Assembly: GCF_001050035.1 (NCBI RefSeq)
Contig: NZ_CVTA01000063.1
Location: forward strand, 124,001 to 188,000
Reading direction: 5' to 3'
DNA length: 64,000 bases
Source of the DNA: Mycolicibacterium komanii
GTDB taxonomy: Bacteria > Actinomycetota > Actinomycetes > Mycobacteriales > Mycobacteriaceae
Both the position numbers and the translations under genes were made by a program. The notes under the pieces are model-generated. The model was not told the DNA's origin, did not search any database, and saw only the letters and a list, made by a program, of their open reading frames with translations. The first letter of the stretch is position 1. Every line of letters starts with the position of its first letter. Below are positions 15,758 to 23,868 of this stretch, one piece after another.

Positions 15758-16093
15758 TCAGCAGAACTGGTACTCGACGTCCCAGAAGCCTGGCCGAGGA
15801 ACCCAATGGGCCGAGAACTGCCCGCCAAGAGCGGGATTCGCGTCGTGGATCATTCCCGTACCGCCGATGCCGGGAATGAATCCCGGCGGATCCCACGTGA
15901 TCGATACCGGGTCACCCGGTGTGTCCGGCGTACATCCGATCTGCTTTGTCAGATAGCCGTCGGTCACGGTCCACTCCGCACTGGCCTGATCCGGCGTCGG
16001 CGGAGGCGGCATGGCGTGCGCGAGGCCCGTAGCCGCGATGATCACGGCGGCCCCCGCGCCCGCCACCGGCACGATCAATCGCTGACCGCGCAT
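15758..16093 (-). CDS. Small exported protein
   Basis: 111 residues. The ATG at 16093 has GAGGAGG upstream on the minus strand, which decides the start against a much longer open frame. A signal peptide (LIVPVAGAGAAVIIAATGLAHA) is followed by a Pro-rich opening (MPPPPTPDQ) and a compact mature domain with two Cys (QIGCTPDTPG and the final YQFC). No family recognised. It diverges from the acetamidase-type gene. The gap to the LuxR-type gene (15602-15757) shows nothing definite. Confidence 0.72.
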   Translation of the reverse strand: MRGQRLIVPVAGAGAAVIIAATGLAHAMPPPPTPDQASAEWTVTDGYLTKQIGCTPDTPGDPVSITWDPPGFIPGIGGTGMIHDANPALGGQFSAHWVPRPGFWDVEYQFC

Positions 16094-16265
16094 CTCGACA
16101 CCTCCTCGCCCGCACCCGATCTCTTCTGCCTGACGGTAGACGGTCCGCTTTCGTTTCGGCTTGATTCGGCCGAGCCCGACGTCAACGGTCTCGAACCTGA
16201 CGGCAACATCGATGCAACACCGCGTGGGTAGCTTCGGGACGACCGACAACCCGGAGGTCATCTGA

Positions 16266-17621
16266 ATGAATGAGTCGTTCGCACAAGCCGCTGCCGAAAC
16301 CATCACCAAGGGGATCGGCCGGCGCGAGTTCGTTCGCGCGGTGGCAGCGGTGGGGGCAGGCGCCGGCATCACCGCCGTCGCGGCCGCCTGCGCGACGGGC
16401 GACACCCCTGAGGCGACCGGCGAAACCGCCGCCCGCTTCGAGGTCCTCCAACCCGACCACGGTGACATCGCGGGCGACCACTACCTGCAATCCGTACCCG
16501 ATCAGGTGCTGTGGGGCTATGTCCCGACCGTGCATGCCACACCGGTGATGAAGATGCGCTCGGAGCAGACGATCACCGTGGACACGGTGTCCCACGAAGG
16601 GATCCTCGAGGACCAGGGACGCAATCCGGTCGAGTACTTCGGCGGCAAGGGAGTCAACGAGTCGGATGTGCTGCAGGATGCGATCGCGGTCGCGGCCGAG
16701 TACAACCGCACCCCGCGCAATTTCGACAAGGACGGTCCGCATGTCGTGACCGGCCCGGTGTTCGTCGAAGGTGCCGAGCCCGGTGACGTGCTGAAAATCG
16801 AGACCCTCCAGGCTCTTCCGCGCGTCCCTTACGGCGTGGTCTCCAGCCGGCACGGCAAGGGGGCGCTCGCCCGCAAGGCCGACGGATCGGCGCCCGACGG
16901 CATCAGCGTCGACGAAGTGATGCCGCCCGTGACCACCGACCACCGACCCGACGCGGACCCGACCGAGTACGGCAACGTGTCCACCTTCACCGCTGTCGAG
17001 GACGGTCACGGCGTCATGTCCTACGGTGACGCCCGGGTTCGATTCCCGTTGTCGCCCTTCATGGGAATCATGGGTGTCGCCTTCTCCCAGGATCGTGACC
17101 CCACGGCGGCGACCGCGAACTCCATCCCGCCGACCGTCGGGGGCGGCAACATCGACATCCGGCTACTGGGGGAGGGCTCCACCTTCTATCTCCCCGTTTT
17201 CGCCGAGGGAGCGCTGTTCTATGTCGGTGACCCCCATATGGCGATGGGTGACGGCGAGGTGGCGCTGACCGCGATGGAGGGCTCGCTACGCGGCACCTAT
17301 CGGCTGACGGTGTGTAAGCCGGGATCCGGTGACGCGCCGTCCGTCGCTTATCGCTATCCGTTCGCCGAAACCGAATCTGCATGGGTGCCAATCGGATTGT
17401 CCGACCCCGACGGCGCGATCGGTGGCAACAGCAGCGATCTGAACATCGCGATGAGGCGGGCTGTGGTCAATGCCCTCGACTTCCTGCAGAACGATCGAGG
17501 GATGGATCGCGCCACCGCGTACGCGTACCTCTCGGCCGCATCCGATTTCGTGGTGTCACAGGTCGTCGACCGCACGGTGGGTGTGCACGGCCAGATCTAC
17601 AAGACGCACTTCGCGGCGTGA
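16266..17621 (+). CDS. Exported acetamidase/formamidase-family protein
   Basis: 451 residues of the FmdA/AmdA amidohydrolase family, which hydrolyses short-chain amides to ammonia and the acid. Family pieces include FEVLQPDHGDIAGDHY, GPVFVEGAEPGDVLKIE, PLSPFMGIMGVA and GGNIDIRLLGEGSTFYLPVFAEGALFYVGDPHMAMGDGEVALTAMEG. Unlike cytoplasmic AmdA it starts with a Tat-like signal (GRREFVRAV, RR at 19-20) and a lipobox-like VAAAC with Cys 42, so it is probably a folded lipoprotein on the outer face of the membrane. ATG at 16266, with GGAGG upstream. It diverges from the small exported protein gene at 15758. Confidence 0.88.
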   Translation: MNESFAQAAAETITKGIGRREFVRAVAAVGAGAGITAVAAACATGDTPEATGETAARFEVLQPDHGDIAGDHYLQSVPDQVLWGYVPTVHATPVMKMRSEQTITVDTVSHEGILEDQGRNPVEYFGGKGVNESDVLQDAIAVAAEYNRTPRNFDKDGPHVVTGPVFVEGAEPGDVLKIETLQALPRVPYGVVSSRHGKGALARKADGSAPDGISVDEVMPPVTTDHRPDADPTEYGNVSTFTAVEDGHGVMSYGDARVRFPLSPFMGIMGVAFSQDRDPTAATANSIPPTVGGGNIDIRLLGEGSTFYLPVFAEGALFYVGDPHMAMGDGEVALTAMEGSLRGTYRLTVCKPGSGDAPSVAYRYPFAETESAWVPIGLSDPDGAIGGNSSDLNIAMRRAVVNALDFLQNDRGMDRATAYAYLSAASDFVVSQVVDRTVGVHGQIYKTHFAA

Positions 17622-17642
17622 CTGCGGGCGGCCGGCGGCGCG

Positions 17643-18137
17643 TCACCGCGCCGACAGGTACTTCTCGAGCTTGTTGAGCGAGGCCTTGTAACCCCACTTC
17701 ATACCGAACGCGGCCATCTTGGCCTTCGCGCCGATATTGGTGATCGTGACGTGCAGCTGGACTACCGTCTTCCCGTCGCGCTCGGTGAGGACGACGTCGT
17801 TGGTGTGCTCGATCGTCGATCCGTCCTCTTCACCCTCGGTCCAGGACCGCGCGTCATACGTCAGGCGCGAACGTTCCTCGATGCGGGTGAACGTCCCGCT
17901 CATCGGCCAGCGGGTGCCCTGGTACTTGCCCATGGCTTCGCCGGCCTCCATCACGATGTGAATCCTGCCGCCAACCACCAGGTCGATCTCGCACTCCGGC
18001 ACGAATGTCTTCTCGGGGCCCCACCACTGCCGCACCATGTCGGGATCTGTCCATGCCTGCCATACGGTTTCGATCGGGGCGGGGTACGAGCGTTCGAGAT
18101 TCAGTTCCTTGGTCTTCTTGAACATCTGCATCAGCAT
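17643..18137 (-). CDS. SRPBCC/AHSA1-domain protein
   Basis: 164 residues. Typical AHSA1-like START-fold sequence: LERSYPAPIETVWQAWTDPDMVRQWWGPE near the N-terminus, GKYQGTRWPMSGTFTRIEERSRLTYDA in the middle, and MKWGYKASLNKLEKYL at the end. Members bind small hydrophobic ligands; the ligand here is unknown. ATG at 18137. It lies 45 bases downstream of an ArsR-family gene on the same strand, a pairing widely seen in actinobacteria, and is probably controlled by that repressor. Confidence 0.88.
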   Translation of the reverse strand: MLMQMFKKTKELNLERSYPAPIETVWQAWTDPDMVRQWWGPEKTFVPECEIDLVVGGRIHIVMEAGEAMGKYQGTRWPMSGTFTRIEERSRLTYDARSWTEGEEDGSTIEHTNDVVLTERDGKTVVQLHVTITNIGAKAKMAAFGMKWGYKASLNKLEKYLSAR

Positions 18138-18182
18138 GGCGGATTCTCCTGTGTCGATCGGTGGGACTTGGCGGGGGAGCGG

Positions 18183-18542
18183 TCAGTCTTGGGCCTGGGC
18201 TTCGGTCCTTTCGCTGATCGTTTCGAGATACCGGCCCAAGGAGTCGAGGCGGGTCTCCCACAGTTGTGCAAATGATTCGGCCCAGCGGCCGATCTCCTCG
18301 AACGGTGCCGACTCGAGGTGGTAGATCCGTCGCCGGGCCAGCGCTTCTCCGGCGACGATCCCCGAATCACCCAACACCCGAAGGTGTTTGCTGACCTGCG
18401 GCTGCCGGATGTCCAGTGCCTCGGCGATCTCACCGACCGAAAGTGGCCCTGTGCGTAGCAATTCGACGATCTTCAGGCGACTGGGCTCGGCCAGAGCTAC
18501 GAAGACCGTCGACTGCACAGTGCGACGGTACGACGACGACAT
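18183..18542 (-). CDS. ArsR-family repressor
   Basis: 119 residues. Winged-helix ArsR domain: FVALAEPSRLKIVELLRTGPLSVGEIAEALDIRQPQVSKHLRVLGDSGIVAGEALARRRIYHLE. The metal-binding Cys motif of arsenic sensors (ELCVCDL) is absent, so it is not a classic metal sensor. ATG at 18542, inside a perfect palindrome (18541-18560); little room exists for a ribosome site, so a leaderless or very short leader transcript is possible. It likely represses itself, the downstream SRPBCC gene and perhaps the divergent gene at 18586. Confidence 0.9.
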   Translation of the reverse strand: MSSSYRRTVQSTVFVALAEPSRLKIVELLRTGPLSVGEIAEALDIRQPQVSKHLRVLGDSGIVAGEALARRRIYHLESAPFEEIGRWAESFAQLWETRLDSLGRYLETISERTEAQAQD

Positions 18543-18560
18543 ATTCCTGTCAAGGAATAT
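18541..18560. promoter_or_regulatory. ArsR operator over the start codon
   Basis: ATATTCC (18541-18547) and GGAATAT (18554-18560) are exact inverted repeats separated by six bases. The left arm includes two bases of the arsR start codon and the right end is 26 bases from the divergent ATG at 18586. One bound dimer could therefore control both directions. Confidence 0.7.
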
Positions 18561-18585
18561 GTCGCGGGCAGGCTACCGTGGAGTG

Positions 18586-19239
18586 ATGGCGCGCATTCTC
18601 ATCGTCGGTGGCCACGGCAAGGTGGCACTGCACCTGGCCCGGATCCTCAGTGACCGCGGAGACGAGGTGACCTCGGTCTTCCGCAATGCAGACCACTCCG
18701 ATGAGGTCTCGGCGACAGGAGCCGGGCCCGTGGTGGCCGACATCGAGGCCCTCGATACCGAAGCGCTGGCCGAAGTTGTGACAGGGCACGATGCCGTCGT
18801 GTTCGCCGCCGGCGCCGGCGGGGGCAACCCGACGCGTACCTACGCGGTGGACCGCGACGCCGCCATCCGGGTGATCGATGCCGCAGAGCGCGCGGGAGTG
18901 AACAGATTCGTCATGGTGTCGTACTTCGGTGCGAAGCTGGATCATGGTGTCCCAAAGGACAACTCGTTCTTTCACTACGCCGAGGCGAAGGCCGCTGCCG
19001 ATGCGCACCTGCGGGCCAGCGGTCTGCGCTGGACGGTATTGGGCCCGGGCGGTCTGACCCTGCAGCCGGCGACAGGCCGCATTGCCGTCGGGCCCGACGC
19101 CGCCGGTGGTCAGGTGTCACGCGAAGACGTCGCGCTCGTGGCCGCCGCCTGCCTGGCGAACGACGCCACCGTCGGGCACACCATTGAGTTCAACAACGGC
19201 GATGTACCGATCGACGAAGCCCTGACTCATCTGACGTGA
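18586..19239 (+). CDS. NAD(P)-binding atypical short-chain dehydrogenase-like protein
   Basis: 217 residues, extended/atypical SDR of the NmrA/YwnB type. The dinucleotide loop is ILIVGGHGKVALHLARIL at the N-terminus, followed by DIEALDTEALAEVVTGHDAVVFAAGAGGG, RFVMVSYFGA and FHYAEAKAAADAHLRASGLRWTVLGPGGLT. The catalytic Tyr/Lys pair of true SDRs is only partly kept (FHYAEAK). ATG at 18586. It diverges from arsR across a shared palindrome, so it is probably part of the same response. The substrate is unknown. Confidence 0.85.
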   Translation: MARILIVGGHGKVALHLARILSDRGDEVTSVFRNADHSDEVSATGAGPVVADIEALDTEALAEVVTGHDAVVFAAGAGGGNPTRTYAVDRDAAIRVIDAAERAGVNRFVMVSYFGAKLDHGVPKDNSFFHYAEAKAAADAHLRASGLRWTVLGPGGLTLQPATGRIAVGPDAAGGQVSREDVALVAAACLANDATVGHTIEFNNGDVPIDEALTHLT

Positions 19240-19546
19240 GTGCGTCGAGCCAATCGTGAAATAGGGCTCGATCTTTCGACAGTTAGAAACAGTAATCCCG
19301 GTCGGAAGTATTGCGTTGTTGCCCGCCTATTTCGGCGGTATTACGAGGGGTTGCATGCCATCCGGTATGGTCTGCCAGCCGTAACGGGCGGCCGTGCGGC
19401 ATTTACCGACGTGAAAAGCTTCCGGCCCAAAATTGTCGCTCGCCTGCCATTTCGATTTCGACTAGCCATTTTGCGAATTTCGTCCGTCGCCCCGTCCGCC
19501 GTGCCACGATTCGGCGTGTTCATGAACATCTGAAGAAAGAACCGGC
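19240..19546. other. Lower-GC intergenic region
   Basis: About 307 bases noticeably richer in A and T than the neighbours (for example around 19248-19350). It presumably carries the promoter of the DUF732 gene at 19547. Open frames here lack ribosome sites and recognisable products. Confidence 0.4.
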
Positions 19547-19867
19547 ATGAAACCAAAACTCGGGGCCGCGATTCTCGGCGGTTTGACCGCGTCCGCCTTC
19601 ATGTGCGCACCGCTAGCGGCGGCCAGTCCCGAAGACGTCTTTGTGAACGTCATCGAAGACGCGGGAGTCACCTGGCCGGGCGCCACCCCGGACAACATGG
19701 TCGAGGCGGGCAAGGGTGTGTGCACGGACTGGGCCAACGGCGCGACTCTGGACGGCGAGATCGCGGGCCTCGCTGAGCATCTCGATCCACACGATGCGGG
19801 TGTGCTCATCGGCGCGGCGACGGCCGCGTTCTGCCCCGAATACGAAGACAAGGTCACCGGGGGCTGA
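19547..19867 (+). CDS. DUF732 exported protein
   Basis: 106 residues. Signal peptide (LGAAILGGLTASAFMCAPLAAA) then a DUF732 domain: EDVFVNVIEDAGVTWPGATPDNMVEAGKGVCTDWANGAT...GVLIGAATAAFCPEY, with the conserved Cys pair (GVCTDW and AFCPEY) that forms a disulfide in this mycobacteria-specific family. ATG at 19547 after AAGAAAGAA. Role unknown. Two more DUF732 genes lie at 28075 and 36108. Confidence 0.85.
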   Translation: MKPKLGAAILGGLTASAFMCAPLAAASPEDVFVNVIEDAGVTWPGATPDNMVEAGKGVCTDWANGATLDGEIAGLAEHLDPHDAGVLIGAATAAFCPEYEDKVTGG

Positions 19868-19961
19868 CCCCGCTGGTCGACGAGGGCCTTCCCGCGTGCG
19901 CGCCGGCCATGGATCGGCGCAGCGTTCGCGCGTTCGGCGGACCAAGAAAGGAACACCGCTT

Positions 19962-20876
19962 GTGACACTTGAACCATCGGGAGGTCTCATCCGCTGGGTG
20001 GCGCCGTCCCGGATTCTGCCCGTGGTGGCGGCCGCGGCGTTGATGGTGGGTTGCGGTGGTTCCGGAGGCGAGTCCCCGGACGCAACCACCAAGTCGAAAT
20101 CGCCTGACTCTCAGGAGTCGCCGGCCGCCGAGAACCCCGATCCCTCTCCGGACCCCAATGCGCCCGCGGACGGCGAGATGGTCGTCTTCTACGACGCGGC
20201 CACCACGCCGGAAGCGACCAACGGGCGCGACATCATGCAGAACAACCAACTGCTCGAAGACCTCGCCGCCGATATCAACGAGACGCTCAAGCTGCCGCAC
20301 GACATCTCGTTGCGTGGGTCGGAATGCGGGCAGCCGAACGCGTTCTGGAGCGCCAACGACAACACCATCACCCTCTGTTACGAGGATGCGGACTGGGCGC
20401 AGCGAGTGTTCAAAGAGGCGGGCGATCCCAATCCCACCGAGTCGGCATTGAACTCCGAATACGCGACGTTCTACCACGAGGTGGGGCACATGACGATCAG
20501 CATCTACGACCTGCCCGCCACCGGACGCGAGGAGGATGTGGCCGACCAGCTCGCCGCATACATCCTCCTGGCTCCCGGCGAAGACGGTCGAGCCGATCCC
20601 GAATCTGTCCAGGCGGTCAAGGACTTCGCGCGTGCGTTCGGCGCCTCCGGTGCACAGAACACGGTGATCAGCGCCGACGAGTTCGCCGACGAACACTCGT
20701 TGGACGAGACCCGGATGTACAACCTCGAGTGTTGGATTTATGGATCGGACCCCAAGGCCAACGCTGATCTCGTCTCCAGCGGTGAACTGCCCGAGGACCG
20801 GGCATCTGGATGCCCAGAGGAGTGGGAGCAACTCGACAAAGCCTGGTCGACATTGCTCGACCCGTATTTCAAGTAA
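19962..20876 (+). CDS. DUF4344 metallopeptidase lipoprotein
   Basis: 304 residues. GTG at 19962 with AAGAAAGGAA upstream. The signal ends in a lipobox-like MVGC with Cys 31, followed by a Ser/Pro/Asp-rich linker to about residue 70. The catalytic domain carries the zinc motif HEVGH in TFYHEVGHMTISIYDLP and EEDVADQLAAYILL downstream, with Cys pairs (GSECGQ, ITLCYED, LECWIYG, ASGCPEE) suited to an extracytoplasmic location. Proteolysis itself is inferred from the motif. It follows the DUF732 gene by 94 bases. Confidence 0.82.
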   Translation: MTLEPSGGLIRWVAPSRILPVVAAAALMVGCGGSGGESPDATTKSKSPDSQESPAAENPDPSPDPNAPADGEMVVFYDAATTPEATNGRDIMQNNQLLEDLAADINETLKLPHDISLRGSECGQPNAFWSANDNTITLCYEDADWAQRVFKEAGDPNPTESALNSEYATFYHEVGHMTISIYDLPATGREEDVADQLAAYILLAPGEDGRADPESVQAVKDFARAFGASGAQNTVISADEFADEHSLDETRMYNLECWIYGSDPKANADLVSSGELPEDRASGCPEEWEQLDKAWSTLLDPYFK

Positions 20877-20879
20877 CGG

Positions 20880-21587
20880 TCAGTCCTCTGGCGGATACAA
20901 CAGGGAGTGCACGAGACCGGTTGGCTCGTAACAAAACTCGTGTACGGGAAGTCGCAGCGGCTCGATCGTGGCGTCGTCGTGGACGATCAGCCCTCCACCG
21001 GAGGGGATGCCGAGCCCCGCTGCGGCTCCCTCCATCGTCTGGATGGTGCCGGCCAGCCGCGCCCACTCGGAGCGCTCGTCGTGCGTGTCGACGATGGCGG
21101 GAACGAACCTGAACACGTCGATCAAGTCGGTTGCCGGGGACTGCGGTTTGTCGACGATCCCGTAGAGGCCGAGCTGGACCGCGCCCGCCGAGATGCCGAT
21201 CAGCAGCGCGCCCAGCGCGTAGCGCGTCCGGATCACGTCCGCCATCCCGGTTCTCTCGAGAACGTTCCACCCTCGCCGCACATCGCCACCGGCGAGAAGG
21301 ATCACCCCGGCCCGTTCGAGAAAGTCCCGATCGTCCACGCCGAACGACGAATCGACCATGCGGTGGTCGGTGATTCCGACGGCCTCCACGGCCGCTTCGA
21401 AGATCTCGTAGAACTCCGGACGATCGCCGTTCGAGGCGCCGATGTAGGCGGCGCTGACCGGAAGGTCGTCGGCCAGGTCGCCGATGGCCGACTCGAGAAG
21501 CAGGCGGCTGCCGCGCTTCCAGAACAGCAGCTGGCTGTCGGCCAATAGATAGAGCGGTTGCAAGCGGCCCGGGGAACCAGCCGTCAA
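20880..21587 (-). CDS. Peptidase S51-type protein (cyanophycinase/PepE-like)
   Basis: 235 residues if started at the TTG at 21587, whose last three bases overlap the upstream stop (TTGA); longer readings only run back through the upstream gene. The class I glutamine-amidotransferase-like fold is recognised by PLYLLADSQLLFW, AAYIGASNGD, AGVILLAGGDVRRGWNVLE, and the nucleophile elbow GISAGAVQLG, followed by GLGIPSGGGLIVHDD. Family members cleave dipeptides or cyanophycin. No cyanophycin synthetase is in view, so the substrate is open. It converges on the DUF4344 gene with three bases between stops. Confidence 0.82.
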   Translation of the reverse strand: MTAGSPGRLQPLYLLADSQLLFWKRGSRLLLESAIGDLADDLPVSAAYIGASNGDRPEFYEIFEAAVEAVGITDHRMVDSSFGVDDRDFLERAGVILLAGGDVRRGWNVLERTGMADVIRTRYALGALLIGISAGAVQLGLYGIVDKPQSPATDLIDVFRFVPAIVDTHDERSEWARLAGTIQTMEGAAAGLGIPSGGGLIVHDDATIEPLRLPVHEFCYEPTGLVHSLLYPPED

Positions 21588-22264
21588 CTGGCGTCCCGCG
21601 ACCGCGACCGGCCCCGTCGCCACTTGTTCTTCTTGGGGGTCTGGTACGCGTCGTGTGTCCAGGCGTCCCACATGGCCTCGGACTCCTCCCGGACGGGGCT
21701 GTTGGTGATCTCCCATCCGAGGCTGACGACTTCCGTTGTGGACCACCGCATCAGGTTTCCGTCGGCGCCGATCTCCTGGGCGAGGAGCACTCGTTCGTCG
21801 GGGCTGAGCTTGTCGCTGAACGCCTGCATGGCGGTTTTCAAGCGCCAATAGGGCACGGCCCCGTCGCACTGGCGGCACAGTGTCACGAGCTCGACCCGCG
21901 CGTGTCCGAGCAACGACGTCGGCTCATCCTCGGTGCCTGGGCTGTCTTTCGCGATGGCGACGCTGGATTCGCGTTGGCTCTCATCGGGCTCGGTCAGCCG
22001 GCGGTATTTCGCGCGGAGTTCTTCGAGCTCGGCTTCGGCGGCCAGGGCTCGTTCACGCCACCATGCAGCGTGGTACTCCGCCAGCCTCGCTTCGCAGTCA
22101 GGGCAGATCGCCAGGCCGCTCGCGGCCTCGTCGTGCGTCGTCGGGCTGGTGAGCGCGAGACCGCAGAGCGCCTGGTGGAGATCCCGGTTGAGGTAGTCCC
22201 CGTGGTGCACCACCGAAGCGGATGACTCCCGTAAAAAGCTGTGGGGTGGTTCCACATGAGCCAA
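21584..22264 (-). CDS. Unknown protein with Cys pairs and a coiled coil
   Basis: 226 residues, not recognised. The N-terminal part has Cys in LCGLAL and CPDC (AICPDCEARL), which could bind zinc, followed by a charged helix (WRERALAAEAELEELRAKYRRLTEP) likely to form a coiled coil. A further LCRQCDG lies mid-protein, and the C-terminus is very basic (PKKNKWRRGRSRSR). The start is uncertain: TTG at 22264 gives the full length, and GTG codons at 22255 and 22213 are alternatives. It overlaps the S51-type gene, so they are cotranslated. Nucleic-acid binding is possible from the basic tail but unproven. Confidence 0.65.
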   Translation of the reverse strand: MAHVEPPHSFLRESSASVVHHGDYLNRDLHQALCGLALTSPTTHDEAASGLAICPDCEARLAEYHAAWWRERALAAEAELEELRAKYRRLTEPDESQRESSVAIAKDSPGTEDEPTSLLGHARVELVTLCRQCDGAVPYWRLKTAMQAFSDKLSPDERVLLAQEIGADGNLMRWSTTEVVSLGWEITNSPVREESEAMWDAWTHDAYQTPKKNKWRRGRSRSRDAS

Positions 22265-22313
22265 AGTAATTGAGCGGAACCGGCGTTTCCGTTGGTTCGA
22301 TGAAAACGGTCGA

Positions 22314-22343
22314 CAGCCCCGGCGCGCGATCGCCCCGGGGCTG
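22314..22343 (-). terminator. Hairpin after the exported repeat protein gene
   Basis: CAGCCCCGG (22314-22322) and CCGGGGCTG (22335-22343) are exact complements around a 12-base loop. On the minus strand it starts 17 bases after the stop at 22360 and is followed by a TTTT run (near 22304). Confidence 0.55.
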
Positions 22344-22359
22344 CCGATTGGGTGAAGAA

Positions 22360-23868
22360 CTACTTGCCGGTGTTACCCGACTGCCCGCCTCCTCCGTTGG
22401 TGCTACCGCCGCTGTTGGTGGCGCTGGCCCCACCGCGATCGGTGCCCCTGCGGTGGTTGTTGAAGGCGCCCCGACGGTTGTTGAACGAACCGCGGTTGCT
22501 GTTGGCATTGTTACCGCCCGTTGTGCCGCTGGCGGCCGGTGTGCCCTTGTCGGTCGGCGGGCTGACCTTCACGTCGTCGCCGGTGGCGTCGACCTTCGGA
22601 TCCTGACCGGTCGTCACGGCGTTCGTCGAGAAGTTCCGCGACGGCTTGAACAGGTTGACGGCAGGCTTCTTCGGCAGCCACTTCTTCGGCAGCAGGCCGC
22701 TCAGCGGACGCCTGTCTTGCTGCGTGGTTTTCGGCTGCTCCGCATCGAGCTTCAGCTCGGAGCCGTTGTTCTCTGCGTTCTTCTCGATTTGAGCATTCGA
22801 GTTCGAGGAAACCCTCAACGCCGAACCGTTCTGCAGGGGGTTGGGCGCATCGGGCGCCGACCCCTCGACGGCGTCGTGAATTGCGCCGTTGATCCGCTCG
22901 GTCGCGCTCCACAGTCCGTTGCGGAAGTTCTCGACCAGATTCTTCGGTCCGCCGAGCGGCGCAGGCAGCGCATCGCGCAGGCCGTAGAGGACCGGGTCGG
23001 CGACCCACAGCGGTCCGTCGACGATGTTGGCCACGGCCTCGAGCGCACCGTCGGTATCACCCTGGGCGACCGCGGCGGCCACCTGGATCACGCCCACCGG
23101 GCCGAGCACGGCAGCCGCCGCGAGCCTCAGCGCGCTCGCAATGGTGCCTTCGGTGACACGCGAGAACGCGTCGATCGGTCCCTTGACCTCTTTGTACTCG
23201 ACCGGCCCCTTCCGTTCGAAAGCGTTGATCGTCCCGTCGACGAAACGCTGCACCATCGCGCCCGGGTCCTGCAAACCCTCGTTGATCTCGCCGGTGAGCC
23301 GGTACAGCTGATCGCGGATCGCCATGACGAGCCCGTCGGGCCCGCCGAGCGGTGCCGGCAACGCGTCACGCAACGCGAACAACGCGGGGTCGACGACCCA
23401 CAGCGGTGCGTCGACGATGTTCGTCACCAGTGCTCGGAAACCCTCTTCGCCGTTGCCGTCGCTGATGGCCTGAGCGAGTTCGATCAGGCGGAGCGGGGCG
23501 AGCGCGGTGGCCCCGAGCCGCAAACCCGATGCGGCGAATCCCTGACCGATGCGGCCAACCGCGTCGAGCCCGGTGACCGGCCGTGGGTTGTTCACGGCGT
23601 CGGCGCCGGAACGGTTGTACGCCTCGAGGGTGCCCTTGATGAAGTCCTCGAGCAGGCCGCCGGATGCGAGGTCCTCCAGCAAAGTCCGGGTGGCTTCGAT
23701 TTGGTTCTCGATCTCGGTCTTCTGCGTCGCGGCAGTCAGCGCCACGTCGTAGGACCGGCTGTTATTTGCGATGTTCGCTGGTACCGGTGCGACCGGACCT
23801 GCGGCGATGACACCTGCCCCCACAAGTGCCACCCCGGCGGTCATGCATTTCTTGGCGCTGGCTTTCAT
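22360..23868 (-). CDS. Large exported protein with an internal duplication
   Basis: 502 residues, no named family. The ATG at 23868 is chosen because AGGGGAGGGG lies directly upstream. Signal peptide: AKKCMTAGVALVGAGVIAAGPVAPVPA. The mature region contains two homologous units of about 130 residues, each with the block PLWV.DP.L..LRDALPAPLGGP (about 155-177 and 286-308) and preceded by helices rich in Ala. The C-terminal 180 residues are Asn/Gly/Pro-rich and disordered, with QP..RRPLSGLLPKKWLPKKP basic patches that could contact the wall. The gene is single. Confidence 0.75.
   Translation of the reverse strand: MKASAKKCMTAGVALVGAGVIAAGPVAPVPANIANNSRSYDVALTAATQKTEIENQIEATRTLLEDLASGGLLEDFIKGTLEAYNRSGADAVNNPRPVTGLDAVGRIGQGFAASGLRLGATALAPLRLIELAQAISDGNGEEGFRALVTNIVDAPLWVVDPALFALRDALPAPLGGPDGLVMAIRDQLYRLTGEINEGLQDPGAMVQRFVDGTINAFERKGPVEYKEVKGPIDAFSRVTEGTIASALRLAAAAVLGPVGVIQVAAAVAQGDTDGALEAVANIVDGPLWVADPVLYGLRDALPAPLGGPKNLVENFRNGLWSATERINGAIHDAVEGSAPDAPNPLQNGSALRVSSNSNAQIEKNAENNGSELKLDAEQPKTTQQDRRPLSGLLPKKWLPKKPAVNLFKPSRNFSTNAVTTGQDPKVDATGDDVKVSPPTDKGTPAASGTTGGNNANSNRGSFNNRRGAFNNHRRGTDRGGASATNSGGSTNGGGGQSGNTGK

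Noticed and set aside
18183..18542. Metal-sensing ArsR/SmtB protein
   Set aside because: The usual Cys metal site is absent and the partner is an SRPBCC protein, not a metal transporter.
19240..19533. Open frame of 97 codons
   Set aside because: No ribosome site, a basic composition without domain features, and it lies in an AT-richer intergenic region.
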